Notes: generated by a model not told the origin, from the sequence alone. A stretch of DNA of 64,000 bases from Paenibacillus foliorum (GCF_013141765.1 NZ_WHOD01000102.1:124001-188000); one strand, 5' to 3'; counted from the stretch's first letter, positions 44,832-53,799 are shown. A program made the numbers and translations.

Positions 44832-44948
44832 GAGAAACGTACACTCTCAGAAAATTTAATAATATGGAACAGGTCTTATTGACTGGCATTACATGATTAA
44901 GGTTGAAGCTTACACATTATACACCGCAGAAGGGTTGATTTTGACATC

Positions 44949-46148
44949 ATGGAGTTATCTCAACGTATTACCAAGGAACAAACAACCAAAGAACCGTTCC
45001 CCCTCTCTATACTTTCACTTACGGTTGGCGCCTTTGCTATTGGAATGACTGAATTTGTCATCATGGGTCTTTTGCCTAATGTAGCTGAGGATTTGCATGT
45101 AAGTATCTCATCCGCAGGACAGCTCATTACCATGTATGCCCTTGGGGTAGCAATCGGCGCTCCTATACTGACAGTCCTCACCCATCGAATCCCGCAGAAG
45201 AAACTATTATGTCTCCTTATGGTTTTATTTATTCTCGGTAACGGAATCTCTGTTTTCGCTCCAACCTATGCAGTTATGATGGGAGCACGCATGATCACCG
45301 CATTGACTCACGGGACATTCTTTGGAGTTGGGGCTGTTATCGCCTCCAATCTTGTACGCCCAGACAAACGTGCCGGGTCCGTATCCATCATGATGGCTGG
45401 TCTAACCATTGCGAATATTATCGGTGTTCCTCTGGGAACATTTATTGGACAACACATGGGGTGGAGATCCTCGTTTGGTGCAATTGCAATCATGGGAATC
45501 ATAGCATTGATCGGCATCCTCATCTTCATCCCGCAAATCCGACAAGACAAACCAGCGAGTATCCTTCTGCAGGTTACCTCTCTACTCAAGCCTAAGCTCC
45601 TTCTATATCTGCTGATAGGAGCATTAGGCAACGCCGGCCTATTCACCGTATTTACTTATATTACGCCGCTGCTTACACAAGTCACCGGTTTTGCCGAGCA
45701 CAGTGTAACTTGGATTCTCGTCCTATTCGGCTGTGGAGTGACCATCGGCAATATCGTCGGCGGAAAGCTTGCGGACTGGAAGCTGATGCCCTCCATACTG
45801 GGACTTTACTTTACGATATGTGTCATCCTTACCCTCTTCACCTTTACCATTTATAGTCCAATAGCTGCCGTATTGACCATTTTTCTGTGGGGAGCTGCTT
45901 CCTTCGCTGTGTTTCCAGGTCTGCAAGTACGAGTTATGAATCTTGCCCAGGCGGCGCCAGCACTTGCCTCTACTTCCAGCCATTCAGCAGGGAATCTAGG
46001 AAATGCAGCCGGCGCTTTCATTGGGGGATGGGTCATTACTCATCTGACTATAACCGCTCTGCCTTGGGTCGGCGCCGTGCTCGTAGGACTGGCTCTGATT
46101 CTGGGTATTGCTTGCTATATCGCAGAACGCAAGCCCGCTGCGGCTTGA
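44949..46148 (+). CDS. MFS transporter, DHA1 (AraJ/YdhP-like) exporter
   Basis: 399 residues, 12 membrane helices. LTVGAFAIGMTEFVIMGLLPNVAEDL and a motif at TALTHGTFFGVGAVIA identify the AraJ/YdhP-type subgroup of DHA1 exporters (arabinose, purine or drug efflux). PLGTFIGQHMGWRSSF is motif C-like. Ribosome site weak. The substrate cannot be predicted; a sugar or nucleoside exporter is possible. Confidence 0.9.
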   Translation: MELSQRITKEQTTKEPFPLSILSLTVGAFAIGMTEFVIMGLLPNVAEDLHVSISSAGQLITMYALGVAIGAPILTVLTHRIPQKKLLCLLMVLFILGNGISVFAPTYAVMMGARMITALTHGTFFGVGAVIASNLVRPDKRAGSVSIMMAGLTIANIIGVPLGTFIGQHMGWRSSFGAIAIMGIIALIGILIFIPQIRQDKPASILLQVTSLLKPKLLLYLLIGALGNAGLFTVFTYITPLLTQVTGFAEHSVTWILVLFGCGVTIGNIVGGKLADWKLMPSILGLYFTICVILTLFTFTIYSPIAAVLTIFLWGAASFAVFPGLQVRVMNLAQAAPALASTSSHSAGNLGNAAGAFIGGWVITHLTITALPWVGAVLVGLALILGIACYIAERKPAAA

Positions 46149-46170
46149 TCCTCTTCCAAACATGATATAT

Positions 46171-46205
46171 AGCCCCGGCTTCTTCGAGAAGCTGGGGCCA
46201 TTTGC
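46171..46205 (+). terminator. Terminator after the DHA1 exporter gene
   Basis: GCCCCGGCTTCT / AGAAGCTGGGGC stem with a TCG loop, followed by a T-rich stretch. Confidence 0.75.
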
Positions 46206-46330
46206 ATTAAATGAAATTCATAAGCTAGGATTCCTCCATTAAACATCCCTATGAAATAAGACCCGACATTAGTAATGATTTGCCGCCAATTGGGGATTAT
46301 AGGTATATCTTGTGAATAAGGAGTGTTACC

Positions 46331-47005
46331 ATGATGGATTTTTTTACTCCGGACTTCTGGTCTGCATTGTTAGCTATCGTTATCATCGACTTAGCGCTTG
46401 CCGGTGACAATGCTATCGTTATAGGCTTATCGGCAAGGAATCTTCCGAAGGAACAACAAAAGAAAGTGATCTTCTGGGGAACTGTCGGTGCGATTGTTAT
46501 CCGATCCCTACTCACCTTGGCTGTAGTTTGGCTCCTCAAGATTCCTGGATTGCTGCTCATCGGCGGGCTGTTGCTCGTGTGGATCGCGTATAAGCTTCTG
46601 GTCGATGAAAAGAAGCATGATGTACAATCAGCTGCTACTCTATGGATTGCTATCCGAACGATTATCGTAGCGGATACCGTTATGGGGCTCGATAACGTAC
46701 TTGCGGTAGCAGGTGCCGCGCATGGCGACTTTATCTTAGTTGTACTAGGTCTAATCATTAGTGTACCGATCGTTGTATGGGGGAGCACCTTAATCCTGAA
46801 ATGGGTGGAGCGTTTCCCGGTTATCATCTACATCGGATCAGCTGTACTCGCTTGGACTGCATCGAAGATGATCGTAGATGAGCCGTTCTTAAAAGATTTT
46901 TTCATAAGAAATCCGGTGCTCACATGGCTAGTTAGTTTAATACTCGTGGTAGGTGTGCTTTTGCTCGGAAGATTGAATAACAAGCGGAAAGTAGCGGCGG
47001 CGTAA
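46331..47005 (+). CDS. TerC-family membrane protein (YjbE type)
   Basis: 224 residues, about seven membrane helices. DLALAGDNAIVIGLSARNLP (15-34) and ADTVMGLDNVLAVAGAAHGDF (about 117-137) carry the paired Asp-Asn metal-site motifs of TerC proteins. This subgroup takes part in manganese export and metallation of exoenzymes in Bacillus. Ribosome site AAGGAG. I looked for a yybP-ykoY manganese riboswitch upstream and did not find one. Confidence 0.92.
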   Translation: MMDFFTPDFWSALLAIVIIDLALAGDNAIVIGLSARNLPKEQQKKVIFWGTVGAIVIRSLLTLAVVWLLKIPGLLLIGGLLLVWIAYKLLVDEKKHDVQSAATLWIAIRTIIVADTVMGLDNVLAVAGAAHGDFILVVLGLIISVPIVVWGSTLILKWVERFPVIIYIGSAVLAWTASKMIVDEPFLKDFFIRNPVLTWLVSLILVVGVLLLGRLNNKRKVAAA

Positions 47006-47031
47006 ATACTTTCATGTGAGGAAGAGATAAG

Positions 47032-47071
47032 CCCTAAAGCACAGTGCTCATTAAGCACTACCGCTTTAGGG
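47032..47071. terminator. Bidirectional terminator between the TerC gene and the 47087 gene
   Basis: CCCTAAAGC / GCTTTAGGG outer stem with AGTGCT/AGCACT inner stem between convergent genes. Confidence 0.75.
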
Positions 47072-47086
47072 ATTTGTTGAAAATAC

Positions 47087-47395
47087 TTACCCTTCCAGCA
47101 CATCCGCCCCCAATTCACCCGCAACCTCAATCATCTTGGGAATCACAGCTTCATTGGTACCGGATACGTATATATCTCCTTGATAGTGCCGGAATGGGAT
47201 TTTTGTATCGCCATAGCTCCACATGAAAAAATCTCCATCAATGGACATGCTGGTAGCGCCTGTCACCGTAAACACGGATGTATAGGAAAAATCAGGTTTG
47301 GATTCAAAATACTGTTTGCACTCTTCCAAAGATATGGCTTGCGATGAATTATCATTTCCCTGAAATTCTCTTGTAATTCGATAGCGTTGACTCAT
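47087..47395 (-). CDS. Conserved-looking small protein of unknown function
   Basis: 102 residues from ATG 47395 (GGAGGTATCTCA upstream). Soluble, alpha/beta composition, no membrane segment: MSQRYRITREFQGND, SYTSVFTVTGATSMSIDGDF, WSYGDTKIPFRHYQGDIYVS, VIPKMIEVAGELGADVLEG. I do not recognise the family. Monocistronic with the terminator at 47032 at its 3' end. Confidence 0.75.
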   Translation of the reverse strand: MSQRYRITREFQGNDNSSQAISLEECKQYFESKPDFSYTSVFTVTGATSMSIDGDFFMWSYGDTKIPFRHYQGDIYVSGTNEAVIPKMIEVAGELGADVLEG

Positions 47396-47502
47396 TGAGA
47401 TACCTCCAATATCATTCATTTTTTCATTATCCAACTAATAATAGGCCAAAATATAAAGAATGCCAAATATACCGGCGGTACAATTGAAAAATAAATCAGA
47501 AT

Positions 47503-47583
47503 TCATTCCACCATAAGTAACACCCTATTGTCGATGTATTCGTAAACTCTCCTAATCCACTCAATAAGATAATCATTACTCAC
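47503..47583 (-). CDS. Possible 26-residue small protein
   Basis: GTG start, 12 bp after the stop of the GH-A-like gene, preceded by AAGGAGG at very short spacing; begins MSNDYLIEWIRRVYEY and ends VLLMVE. It is charged and amphipathic. An ATG ten bases after the same ribosome site opens a different 26-codon frame, so which one (if either) is translated is unclear. Confidence 0.3.
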   Translation of the reverse strand: MSNDYLIEWIRRVYEYIDNRVLLMVE

Positions 47584-47595
47584 GGTCCTCCTTCA

Positions 47596-48573
47596 TCAAA
47601 TACCGAGCTCCTGTATTAATTTCTTATAGGTATAATAAGCCGGTTTCGGCGAATAATCATCCTGAACAATCCCAAATTGATGAAAAAGATCATCTTTGGA
47701 GCTATCTGCATCCCGGAGTCCAAAAAGCTCATAATGGGTAATATTCAGCTCCATACGCAGCTTATAGATTGTTCGTATAACTGTCTCGAGAACTTTCGCT
47801 TGATGTCCGTATGATCTTTCTATATTTATAAAAGGGTTCTTTCCGGTAGGCCATCCATTCTCGGTAACTCGTATGGGGATCGATGCAGGTACACCACCCG
47901 TGATAAGATCTCTTTCCCTTAAATTTCGAAGCGTGCGTTCCACGGAAGCCGGTATTTCTTCTAAATCGAACGGTTCCTCGAAGACATCCACATAAAAATT
48001 ATGTCCCACAAAATCAAGGGATTCTATAAGCTTTTCCCCTCCAAGCTCAGCGAGGTTTTCCCAAAAATGAGGAACCGTCATAGGGCCATCCGGCACCGAA
48101 CCGAATCCAATCTTAATTGGGAGATTACGATTCCGGGTTTCCTTTTTGGCTGCAATAACTCCTTCGACAAGGGCTCTCAGTACATACGGCTTCGAACCTT
48201 CCATAAACACCAAATTGGGCTCGTTCGTTATTTGAAGTGAAGCCAATTGTGAACCGTACTTATTAATGACTTCGTGAATAAAATCAAGCCAGCCAGCCAG
48301 TTCTAGGTCCGGTTCTTGGAGACATCCTACTGTCAAATCTCCCAATAAACCAGCATCAAGATAGCGATCCGCCAACGATAACATTTTGGAATCCGATTCT
48401 CGTCCCGTATAAATGATGTAGTTTCTTGGAAGCAGCATCCTAGTCCCACCTCTAAGGTCCTCGAGCGCTAGTTGAATTTTTTCATAGTTATCCTGCGGCC
48501 CGACAGCCAACCCAGTAGGAGTGCCCGCTACACTTAGTGGGTAAATTCCAAACGTTAATCCTGATGAAGTCAT
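47596..48573 (-). CDS. Clan GH-A TIM-barrel glycosidase-like protein
   Basis: 325 residues from ATG 48573 (AAAAGGAGCGG upstream). LASLQITNEPNLVFM holds the Asn-Glu acid/base pair and IPIRVTENGWPTG the nucleophile Glu, both placed as in GH-A enzymes. IESLDFVGHNFYVDVF and FGLRDADSSKDDLFHQFGIV complete the barrel, and DYSPKPAYYTYKKL is the usual last helix. No signal peptide, no extra domain. The family within the clan (GH10-, GH39-, GH53- or GH5-like) is not clear. Divergent from the marR-type gene; not linked to the main glycan operons. Confidence 0.75.
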   Translation of the reverse strand: MTSSGLTFGIYPLSVAGTPTGLAVGPQDNYEKIQLALEDLRGGTRMLLPRNYIIYTGRESDSKMLSLADRYLDAGLLGDLTVGCLQEPDLELAGWLDFIHEVINKYGSQLASLQITNEPNLVFMEGSKPYVLRALVEGVIAAKKETRNRNLPIKIGFGSVPDGPMTVPHFWENLAELGGEKLIESLDFVGHNFYVDVFEEPFDLEEIPASVERTLRNLRERDLITGGVPASIPIRVTENGWPTGKNPFINIERSYGHQAKVLETVIRTIYKLRMELNITHYELFGLRDADSSKDDLFHQFGIVQDDYSPKPAYYTYKKLIQELGI

Positions 48574-48724
48574 ACTGTCACCGCTCCTTTTAACTGATCC
48601 TCTTATCATCATACAGATTGGAAAAAATTATTTATTCACAAACATATTATGAGATATCGGCTGAATTTCTGCCTTTCAATTGTACTTGATTCCACATCAG
48701 TCATGTCAGTAGTTTATCTCTTTC

Positions 48725-48761
48725 TTGACAACTAATAAGTTTAGAAACTATACTAGTTTCT
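48725..48761 (+). promoter_or_regulatory. Promoter with overlapping palindromic operator, possibly leaderless
   Basis: TTGACA (48725-48730) and TATACT (48749-48754) are 18 bp apart. A perfect inverted repeat AGAAACTATACTAGTTTCT (48743-48761) covers the -10 and runs up to the ATG at 48762. The transcription start would fall on or next to that ATG, with no ribosome site. Confidence 0.7.
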
Positions 48762-49211
48762 ATGGATAATAAAAATTTCACTCAATCGTACAATAATGGC
48801 AGCCGCAATCTTGGTCGCTTGATTATGCAGCTTCGGCGATTGGAACGCCAGCCCCATACCTTTGGGGACGCAGGCCCCTTAACGCCTAGCGAAATTCATA
48901 CAATTGATGCCATCGGTTCCGAGGGAAACGTTCTTATGAGCGAGCTCGCCGGGCGCCTGGGGATTACTAAAGGTGCGGTCACGCAGCTTGTCGCACGCTT
49001 GGAAGCGAAAGAACTTGTCATACGTTCACCACATCCAACTGATTCTAGAGGCATCATGATTTCACTTACGGAAAAAGGAAAGCATGCTAACGCAGCCCAC
49101 GAAGAGGTCCATCTCGAATTTTACAGTCAACTGCGTAATCAGTTAAGCGAACAGGAGATCCAAATATTCGAGACATGCATTGCTAAATTAAACTCTTTTT
49201 TGCAAAAGTAA
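48762..49211 (+). CDS. MarR-family transcriptional regulator
   Basis: 149 residues. Winged helix: LTPSEIHTIDAIGSEGNVLMS, ELAGRLGITKGAVTQLVARLEAKELVIRSPHPTDSRGIMISLTEKG. The promoter palindrome just before the ATG, half of which recurs at 49229 before the next gene, points to autoregulation and control of the downstream dehydrogenase-like gene. No ribosome site; probably leaderless. Confidence 0.93.
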   Translation: MDNKNFTQSYNNGSRNLGRLIMQLRRLERQPHTFGDAGPLTPSEIHTIDAIGSEGNVLMSELAGRLGITKGAVTQLVARLEAKELVIRSPHPTDSRGIMISLTEKGKHANAAHEEVHLEFYSQLRNQLSEQEIQIFETCIAKLNSFLQK

Positions 49212-49228
49212 TTTTTTTTGAGTATTTA

Positions 49229-49243
49229 GTTTAGTTGCTATAC
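49229..49243 (+). promoter_or_regulatory. Second copy of the MarR operator half-site
   Basis: GTTTAGTTGCTATAC matches GTTTAGAAACTATAC of the marR promoter (48739-48753) at 12 of 15 positions and again overlaps a TATAC -10-like box upstream of the 49336 gene. Confidence 0.5.
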
Positions 49244-49335
49244 CATTATCAAACACACAAGAGTGAGAACTACTGAGTGATCGAAGTTGATAAAACAAAC
49301 TTTCATGAACAACTTACAATAAAAGGAGAACCTAT

Positions 49336-50445
49336 ATGAAGGAGCACATTGTCGTGATCGGCGGTTATGGTCATGTTGGTCAAATGATCTGTAGAGAACT
49401 ATGTGATTTATATCCGGGCAAAGTTTTTGCTGCAGGAAGAAGCCTTGAACGTGCGGAGCAATTCAGCCGCGCAACTGGCGGAAAGGTCAGGCCATTACAA
49501 CTCAACATCAGTGAACCTGTCGATCCGAATGCTCTGGATAACGTTAAGTTGATCGTTATGTGTCTGGATCAAACCGATACCAGCTTCGTTCGTTCTTGTT
49601 TAGAAAAAGAAATTCATCATGTGGACATTTCCGCGAATGTTTCGTTTCTATCTCAGGTGGAAAAATTGCATTCAGAAGCTTTGACCAGTCGGTCAACGGC
49701 AGTGTTGAGCATCGGCCTTGCTCCTGGGATGACGAATTTGATGGCTCTCCACGCCAAACGCTTAATGGATCAGACAGATGCCATTGATATATCTATCATG
49801 CTTGGTTTGGGAGATCAGCATGGCAAGGCCGCAATCGAATGGACAATCGATAACTTAGGCACGCAATATCAAGTCGTAAAAGATGGACGCAGTATGGAAG
49901 TCGGAAGCTTCAAGGACGGAAAAATAACCGATTTCGGAACAAGTTTAGGGCGTAAAAAAGCATTTCGATTCAATTTTTCGGATCAGCACGTACTTCCGCG
50001 AACGCTTGGTGTACCATCCGTCTCCACACGACTCTGTTTCGATTCGAAACCAGTAACCGAATTACTGGCTTGGCTGAGAGCAGCGGGAGTGTTCCGCTTA
50101 TTGAAGTATATGCCGATTCGCAACACCATCGTTCAATTGTTTGGCAAGATGCGATTCGGAACGGAGCTATTTGCCGTAAAAATTGACGCATGGGGGAAAA
50201 AGAACCAAGAGAATGTGATGGTAGAGTGCTTCCTACAAGGGAAAAACGAAGCTGTAATTACCGCCAAGGTCGCCTCTGCCTTAGCGAATATTGTCTACCG
50301 CTCCTCGTCCCCCCATGGTGTATATCATATTGATCAATTGTTTGATTTAGAGACTCTATTGCATCCTATTCGTCAGATGGTTTCTATTGAAACCAGGATA
50401 AATGGAAAACAGAAGACTAAAAAAAAGGGAACGTTCCCTAAGTGA
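49336..50445 (+). CDS. Saccharopine-dehydrogenase-like NAD(P)-binding protein
   Basis: 369 residues. Rossmann start HIVVIGGYGHVGQMICREL, AAGRSLERAEQF, then LIVMCLDQTDTSFVRSCLEK, HHVDISANVSFLSQ and VLSIGLAPGMTNLMA, typical of the saccharopine dehydrogenase NADP-binding family. Good ribosome site AAAAGGAGAACC. Probably regulated by the MarR protein just upstream. The physiological reaction is unknown; related proteins act on small carbonyl or membrane-lipid compounds. Confidence 0.85.
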   Translation: MKEHIVVIGGYGHVGQMICRELCDLYPGKVFAAGRSLERAEQFSRATGGKVRPLQLNISEPVDPNALDNVKLIVMCLDQTDTSFVRSCLEKEIHHVDISANVSFLSQVEKLHSEALTSRSTAVLSIGLAPGMTNLMALHAKRLMDQTDAIDISIMLGLGDQHGKAAIEWTIDNLGTQYQVVKDGRSMEVGSFKDGKITDFGTSLGRKKAFRFNFSDQHVLPRTLGVPSVSTRLCFDSKPVTELLAWLRAAGVFRLLKYMPIRNTIVQLFGKMRFGTELFAVKIDAWGKKNQENVMVECFLQGKNEAVITAKVASALANIVYRSSSPHGVYHIDQLFDLETLLHPIRQMVSIETRINGKQKTKKKGTFPK

Positions 50446-50467
50446 GAAATCACTTTGGAACGAACCC
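50421..50467. terminator. Bidirectional terminator between convergent genes
   Basis: GGGAACGTTCC..AAGTGA / TCACTT..GGAACG..CCC stem. On the minus strand it is followed by eight T residues, so it mainly ends the aldo/keto reductase transcript. Confidence 0.7.
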
Positions 50468-50488
50468 TATTTGCCGGAATCCTACAGG

Positions 50489-51442
50489 CTATAAACTTGC
50501 AGCAATCGCGCGAATTTCCGTCAATGTCGCTTCATCGAGCGTAACATCCAGTGCAGGCAGAACACTCGTAATATGGCTAGGTTTACGTACCCCGACAATC
50601 GCGCTGGTTAACGCCGGATGCGCCAACACATAAGCGATTGCTAGCTGCGGCATCGTAATATTGAAGCTGGCTGCAATCTCCTTCAGCTTCTCGACCCTGT
50701 CCACGTTCTTTCTCAGACCTTCGCCTGTATGCGCAGCATTCCGGGAACGCCAATCGCCTTCATCAAATTTCGTATCATATGTATAATTGCCCGAAAGCAG
50801 CCCCGAAGTTAACGAGCTATACCCAACGACACCGATGCCTTTCTCAAGACAATAAGGCAATAGTTCCTTCTCTATGGCAGGTCTTAGTATAGAGTATGGG
50901 GGCTGTAAGGAGTCCACATGTCTAACAGTAAGCGATTGCTCCAGCAGAGGAATGTTATAGTTGCTTACCCCTACATAACGAACCTTACCGTCTTGCACCA
51001 GCTTGTCCATAGCACGCATCGTTTCTTCTGCTGAAGCATGCTGATCCGTATCCGGCCAATGCATTTGGTACAGATCGATATAATCTGTATCAAGGCGGCG
51101 CAGTGATGCTTCAGCTTCACGGATAACAGAGTCATAAGTACCGTTCTTGGATACCTGCTTCTCCTCATTCCAAACCAAGCCACATTTTGTCGCTAGAATA
51201 ACTTTGTCACGATCGCCCTTCAACGCTTTTCCGATAACTTCTTCTGAGTGGCCAAGACCGTAAACAGCTGCGGTATCGTAAAAAGTGATGCCCGCATCAA
51301 GCGCAGCGCGAACGCTATCCAGAGACAACTGATCGTCTTGCTCGCCCCAAGCGCTGGCCCAGCCTCCCCCGCCGATTGCCCATGATCCAAAGCCGACGAT
51401 AGATAGCTCAGGACCGTTTTTTCCAAGTTTGCGATATTTCAT
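50489..51442 (-). CDS. Aldo/keto reductase
   Basis: 317 residues from ATG 51442 (a GTG at 51454 overlaps the AAGGAG site). Catalytic tetrad: ITFYDTAAVYG (Asp, Tyr), VILATKCGLVW (Lys), LYQMHWPD (His). YVGVSNYN, GVVGYSSLTSGLLSGNY and AIVGVRKPSHI are the cofactor-binding segments. NADPH-dependent reduction of aldehydes or sugars. Ends at the shared terminator. Confidence 0.94.
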   Translation of the reverse strand: MKYRKLGKNGPELSIVGFGSWAIGGGGWASAWGEQDDQLSLDSVRAALDAGITFYDTAAVYGLGHSEEVIGKALKGDRDKVILATKCGLVWNEEKQVSKNGTYDSVIREAEASLRRLDTDYIDLYQMHWPDTDQHASAEETMRAMDKLVQDGKVRYVGVSNYNIPLLEQSLTVRHVDSLQPPYSILRPAIEKELLPYCLEKGIGVVGYSSLTSGLLSGNYTYDTKFDEGDWRSRNAAHTGEGLRKNVDRVEKLKEIAASFNITMPQLAIAYVLAHPALTSAIVGVRKPSHITSVLPALDVTLDEATLTEIRAIAASL

Positions 51443-51540
51443 AAATGTAACCACTCCTTGATCTATTGGATATGATAATTATAATCAATCTTTATGAAAT
51501 AGATAAGAACTGTAATTAAGTAAACCTAGTTACCTAAAGG

Positions 51541-51780
51541 TTATTTCGTTAGCGTAATCTCCAAGTGTTCCCAATGAGCCAAGCTGACAATAAAGATAGA
51601 CATTACAGGTCCAAGAGCACCGCCAATAGCCAAACCAACTGCCGTCATACCTAAAGCTGAGCCTCTGCGCTCTGGAGCAAAGTAGCGATCGGGATAAGCA
51701 TGGCTGTTGCCGGGATAGCGGCAGCACCTAATGACTTTGTCAAGGGCTATCTCGCAAGCTCCGCCATTGTAGATTCCCAT
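51541..51780 (-). pseudogene. Fragment of an MFS (EmrB/QacA-like) transporter gene
   Basis: On the minus strand one frame reads SLGAAAIPATAMLIPIA and, after a one-base shift, the next reads RYFAPERRGSALGMTAVGLA with GGALGPVMSIFIVSLAHW, the loop and helix order of DHA2-type MFS exporters. Both sides are missing. Only about 80 of about 470 codons remain. The rest of the gap 51443-51792 shows nothing else. Confidence 0.7.
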
Positions 51781-51792
51781 TAGTTGCGATGG

Positions 51793-52332
51793 CTATCGTC
51801 TGGTTTTGAGATAATCTAGAACTATATTCACTCTTTCTTTAACTGTTTGATCTCCTTCAATCCTCAATATCGGACATGTTAAATCTGACATCCAATGCTC
51901 GTGTAAAGATTTGCTTCTAACCTCTAAACCAGCCTCATCATATAGGGCTGCCCACTCTAAAAAAGCTCTTGATTGCTCGTATTTACTTCCACCAGGTAAT
52001 ATTTCATCACCATATCTTTGAAATTCCCTTTGTTCTAACCTTTGGAGCCTAATGTCTTTAGGAGTATAAATAAAAATAACTAGATCAAAATACGACTTTA
52101 TTTCATCTCCCCAACCACATACAGCGCCTGAAAGAATCCATTGCTTATTATTCGTAAGGTCTTCCTTTAGTAACTGAACTCTAGCCTTTAATCCCCTTTT
52201 TTCAGTAAATTTCTCAATCCAAAAATAATCATCACCATCTAAATTTACATGTGGCAGTATCATAGATAAATCCCTTCCAAGAGTCGATGCTCCTGAACCC
52301 GAGGCGCCAAGGATATGTATTTTATTTTTCAT
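51793..52332 (-). CDS. P-loop NTPase, adenylate-kinase-like, with altered Walker A
   Basis: 179 residues from ATG 52332 (GGAGG six bases before). IHILGASGSGASTLGRDLS is the P-loop but has Ala where the Walker lysine belongs; relatives often have Thr there. HVNLDGDDYFW, WILSGAVCGWGDEI, DLVIFIYTPKDIRLQRL and LRIEGDQTVKERV follow the shikimate/adenylate-kinase-like fold. Its substrate is unknown. Confidence 0.82.
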   Translation of the reverse strand: MKNKIHILGASGSGASTLGRDLSMILPHVNLDGDDYFWIEKFTEKRGLKARVQLLKEDLTNNKQWILSGAVCGWGDEIKSYFDLVIFIYTPKDIRLQRLEQREFQRYGDEILPGGSKYEQSRAFLEWAALYDEAGLEVRSKSLHEHWMSDLTCPILRIEGDQTVKERVNIVLDYLKTRR

Positions 52333-52378
52333 GCTTACCTCCATTTTGTAAATTGAAGTAGGGTTCCTCCAGATGTAA

Positions 52379-52876
52379 TTATTTAATCAATGGGACACCT
52401 TGAAAGTCCTTAAGATCTTCAAAAACTTCTATTTGATGGTTAGCCCAGTAGCCTGGGGAAGTAGATGGGAGATTATTTAGGGGGAAGAAATGCGCAGCAG
52501 TTGTCTCGTCCGTCACATTGGCTATTAAACCAGACCAACGATCAACCCGATATAAAAATTCAAAGCCTTGATACTCATCGCTGTAGGAAGTAACAACAGA
52601 AAATCGCGGTTCCGTATAAATGGAAATTAGTGTGGCTTCAAGTACATAGAGTCCGGTTTCCTCCTGAACCTCACGCTGTAAGCATTGAAAGATTGATTCC
52701 TCAAGCTCTATCGCCCCTGCGGGTAATGCCCAACTACCATCACCGCGTCTTTTTATGAATAAAACTTCCCCTTTATCATTATGAATTATTGCTCGTATGG
52801 AAGGGATAATTAATTTACGATGACCCACTAACTGACGCAATTGTCCTGTGTATGATTCTGACCATTTACCAGACAT
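52379..52876 (-). CDS. Nudix hydrolase
   Basis: 165 residues. Nudix box GAIELEESIFQCLQREVQEE followed by TGL matches GX5EX7REUXEEXGU at every position. N-terminal strand IPSIRAIIHNDKGEVLFIKR. Acts on nucleoside-diphosphate-linked compounds with Mg2+; the specific substrate is not evident. Lies 46 bp upstream of the P-loop gene on the same strand. Confidence 0.93.
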   Translation of the reverse strand: MSGKWSESYTGQLRQLVGHRKLIIPSIRAIIHNDKGEVLFIKRRGDGSWALPAGAIELEESIFQCLQREVQEETGLYVLEATLISIYTEPRFSVVTSYSDEYQGFEFLYRVDRWSGLIANVTDETTAAHFFPLNNLPSTSPGYWANHQIEVFEDLKDFQGVPLIK

Positions 52877-53031
52877 ACTAAATTCCTCCCTTAACTATAA
52901 AAAGAGCAGCTCCCCTTTGATAACAAGTATATTCCTTTACATCGCTAACAAAAATACCCATTTTTAATTAAACCGTTCTAAAAATGAGAACGAATGTGTG
53001 CTGACTGAACCCTAGAATACGGATGCCGGCT

Positions 53032-53727
53032 TCATACAGTGTTCTCTATCTTTTTGTCCACATACACGCTTCCATCACTCTGTAACTCTGCAAAAAAAAC
53101 TTCTTCAACCGATTGTACACCTGATAGTTTGATTTGATGTTCGAGCCAATCCTGGTTTAGCTTTAGTTCCTTCAGATTTCTTGCCACAATTTTACCATCA
53201 ACAATAAGCTCTGAGGGAAGGTATAAACGCTGTTTCAAAGGAATTTGCAGATCCTTTTTAGTTGCATTTTCCTCCTCTTGCTTTTTCAAAACACTCAGTT
53301 TTCCATTGGGTTCTAATATCGCGTAATCGACCTCTCGGACAGAAAAAATATTTTTATCCCGTAGAAGCATACTTAGATCATCCATATTTAATCGGCTTGA
53401 AGCCATTGCTTTTTCTAGAATTTTTCCATTTTTGATGACTATTGTCGGTTCACCATCTAATAATACCCTTGCCTTCGATGATTTAAGGCTTACATATTCT
53501 ATTCCTAGTGTTAAAAGTGCCCAAACCGTTAACCCCGTAATGCCATCAATCATTTTAATATCTCTGTTTAGCACCAATTCTCCCGCAATGTTTCCAAGAG
53601 TAATTCCCGTGATGTATGTAAAAAATGTAAATTGACTTAATTGTTTTTTTCCAAGCATACGTGCCAAAAGCAGTAAAACTAAAAATCCTATTAAAGTTCT
53701 AAACGAGGTTTCCCAAATGCTCTCCAT
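53032..53727 (-). CDS. DUF421 (YetF/YcaP family) membrane protein
   Basis: 231 residues. Three N-terminal membrane helices (LIGFLVLLLLARMLG, FTYITGITLGNIAGE, IDGITGLTVWALLTLGIEYV), then a soluble domain with VLLDGEPTIVIKNGKIL, MDDLSMLLRDKNIFSVREVDYAILEPNGKLSVL. Spore- or membrane-associated in Bacillales; function unknown. Confidence 0.93.
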   Translation of the reverse strand: MESIWETSFRTLIGFLVLLLLARMLGKKQLSQFTFFTYITGITLGNIAGELVLNRDIKMIDGITGLTVWALLTLGIEYVSLKSSKARVLLDGEPTIVIKNGKILEKAMASSRLNMDDLSMLLRDKNIFSVREVDYAILEPNGKLSVLKKQEEENATKKDLQIPLKQRLYLPSELIVDGKIVARNLKELKLNQDWLEHQIKLSGVQSVEEVFFAELQSDGSVYVDKKIENTV

Positions 53728-53799
53728 AAGTCATCTCCAATATCCAAATTGACGCCAAAGTTTATTATTTCCAAAAGTTGATCAAGAGAAAACAGAAAG

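Noticed and set aside
46206-46330. Manganese (yybP-ykoY) riboswitch before the TerC gene
   Set aside because: No matching conserved stems or loop sequences were found in the 125-bp leader.
46297-46827. 176-codon minus-strand frame
   Set aside because: Antisense shadow of the TerC gene; composition (Thr, Ile, Ser repeats) reflects the codons of the real gene.
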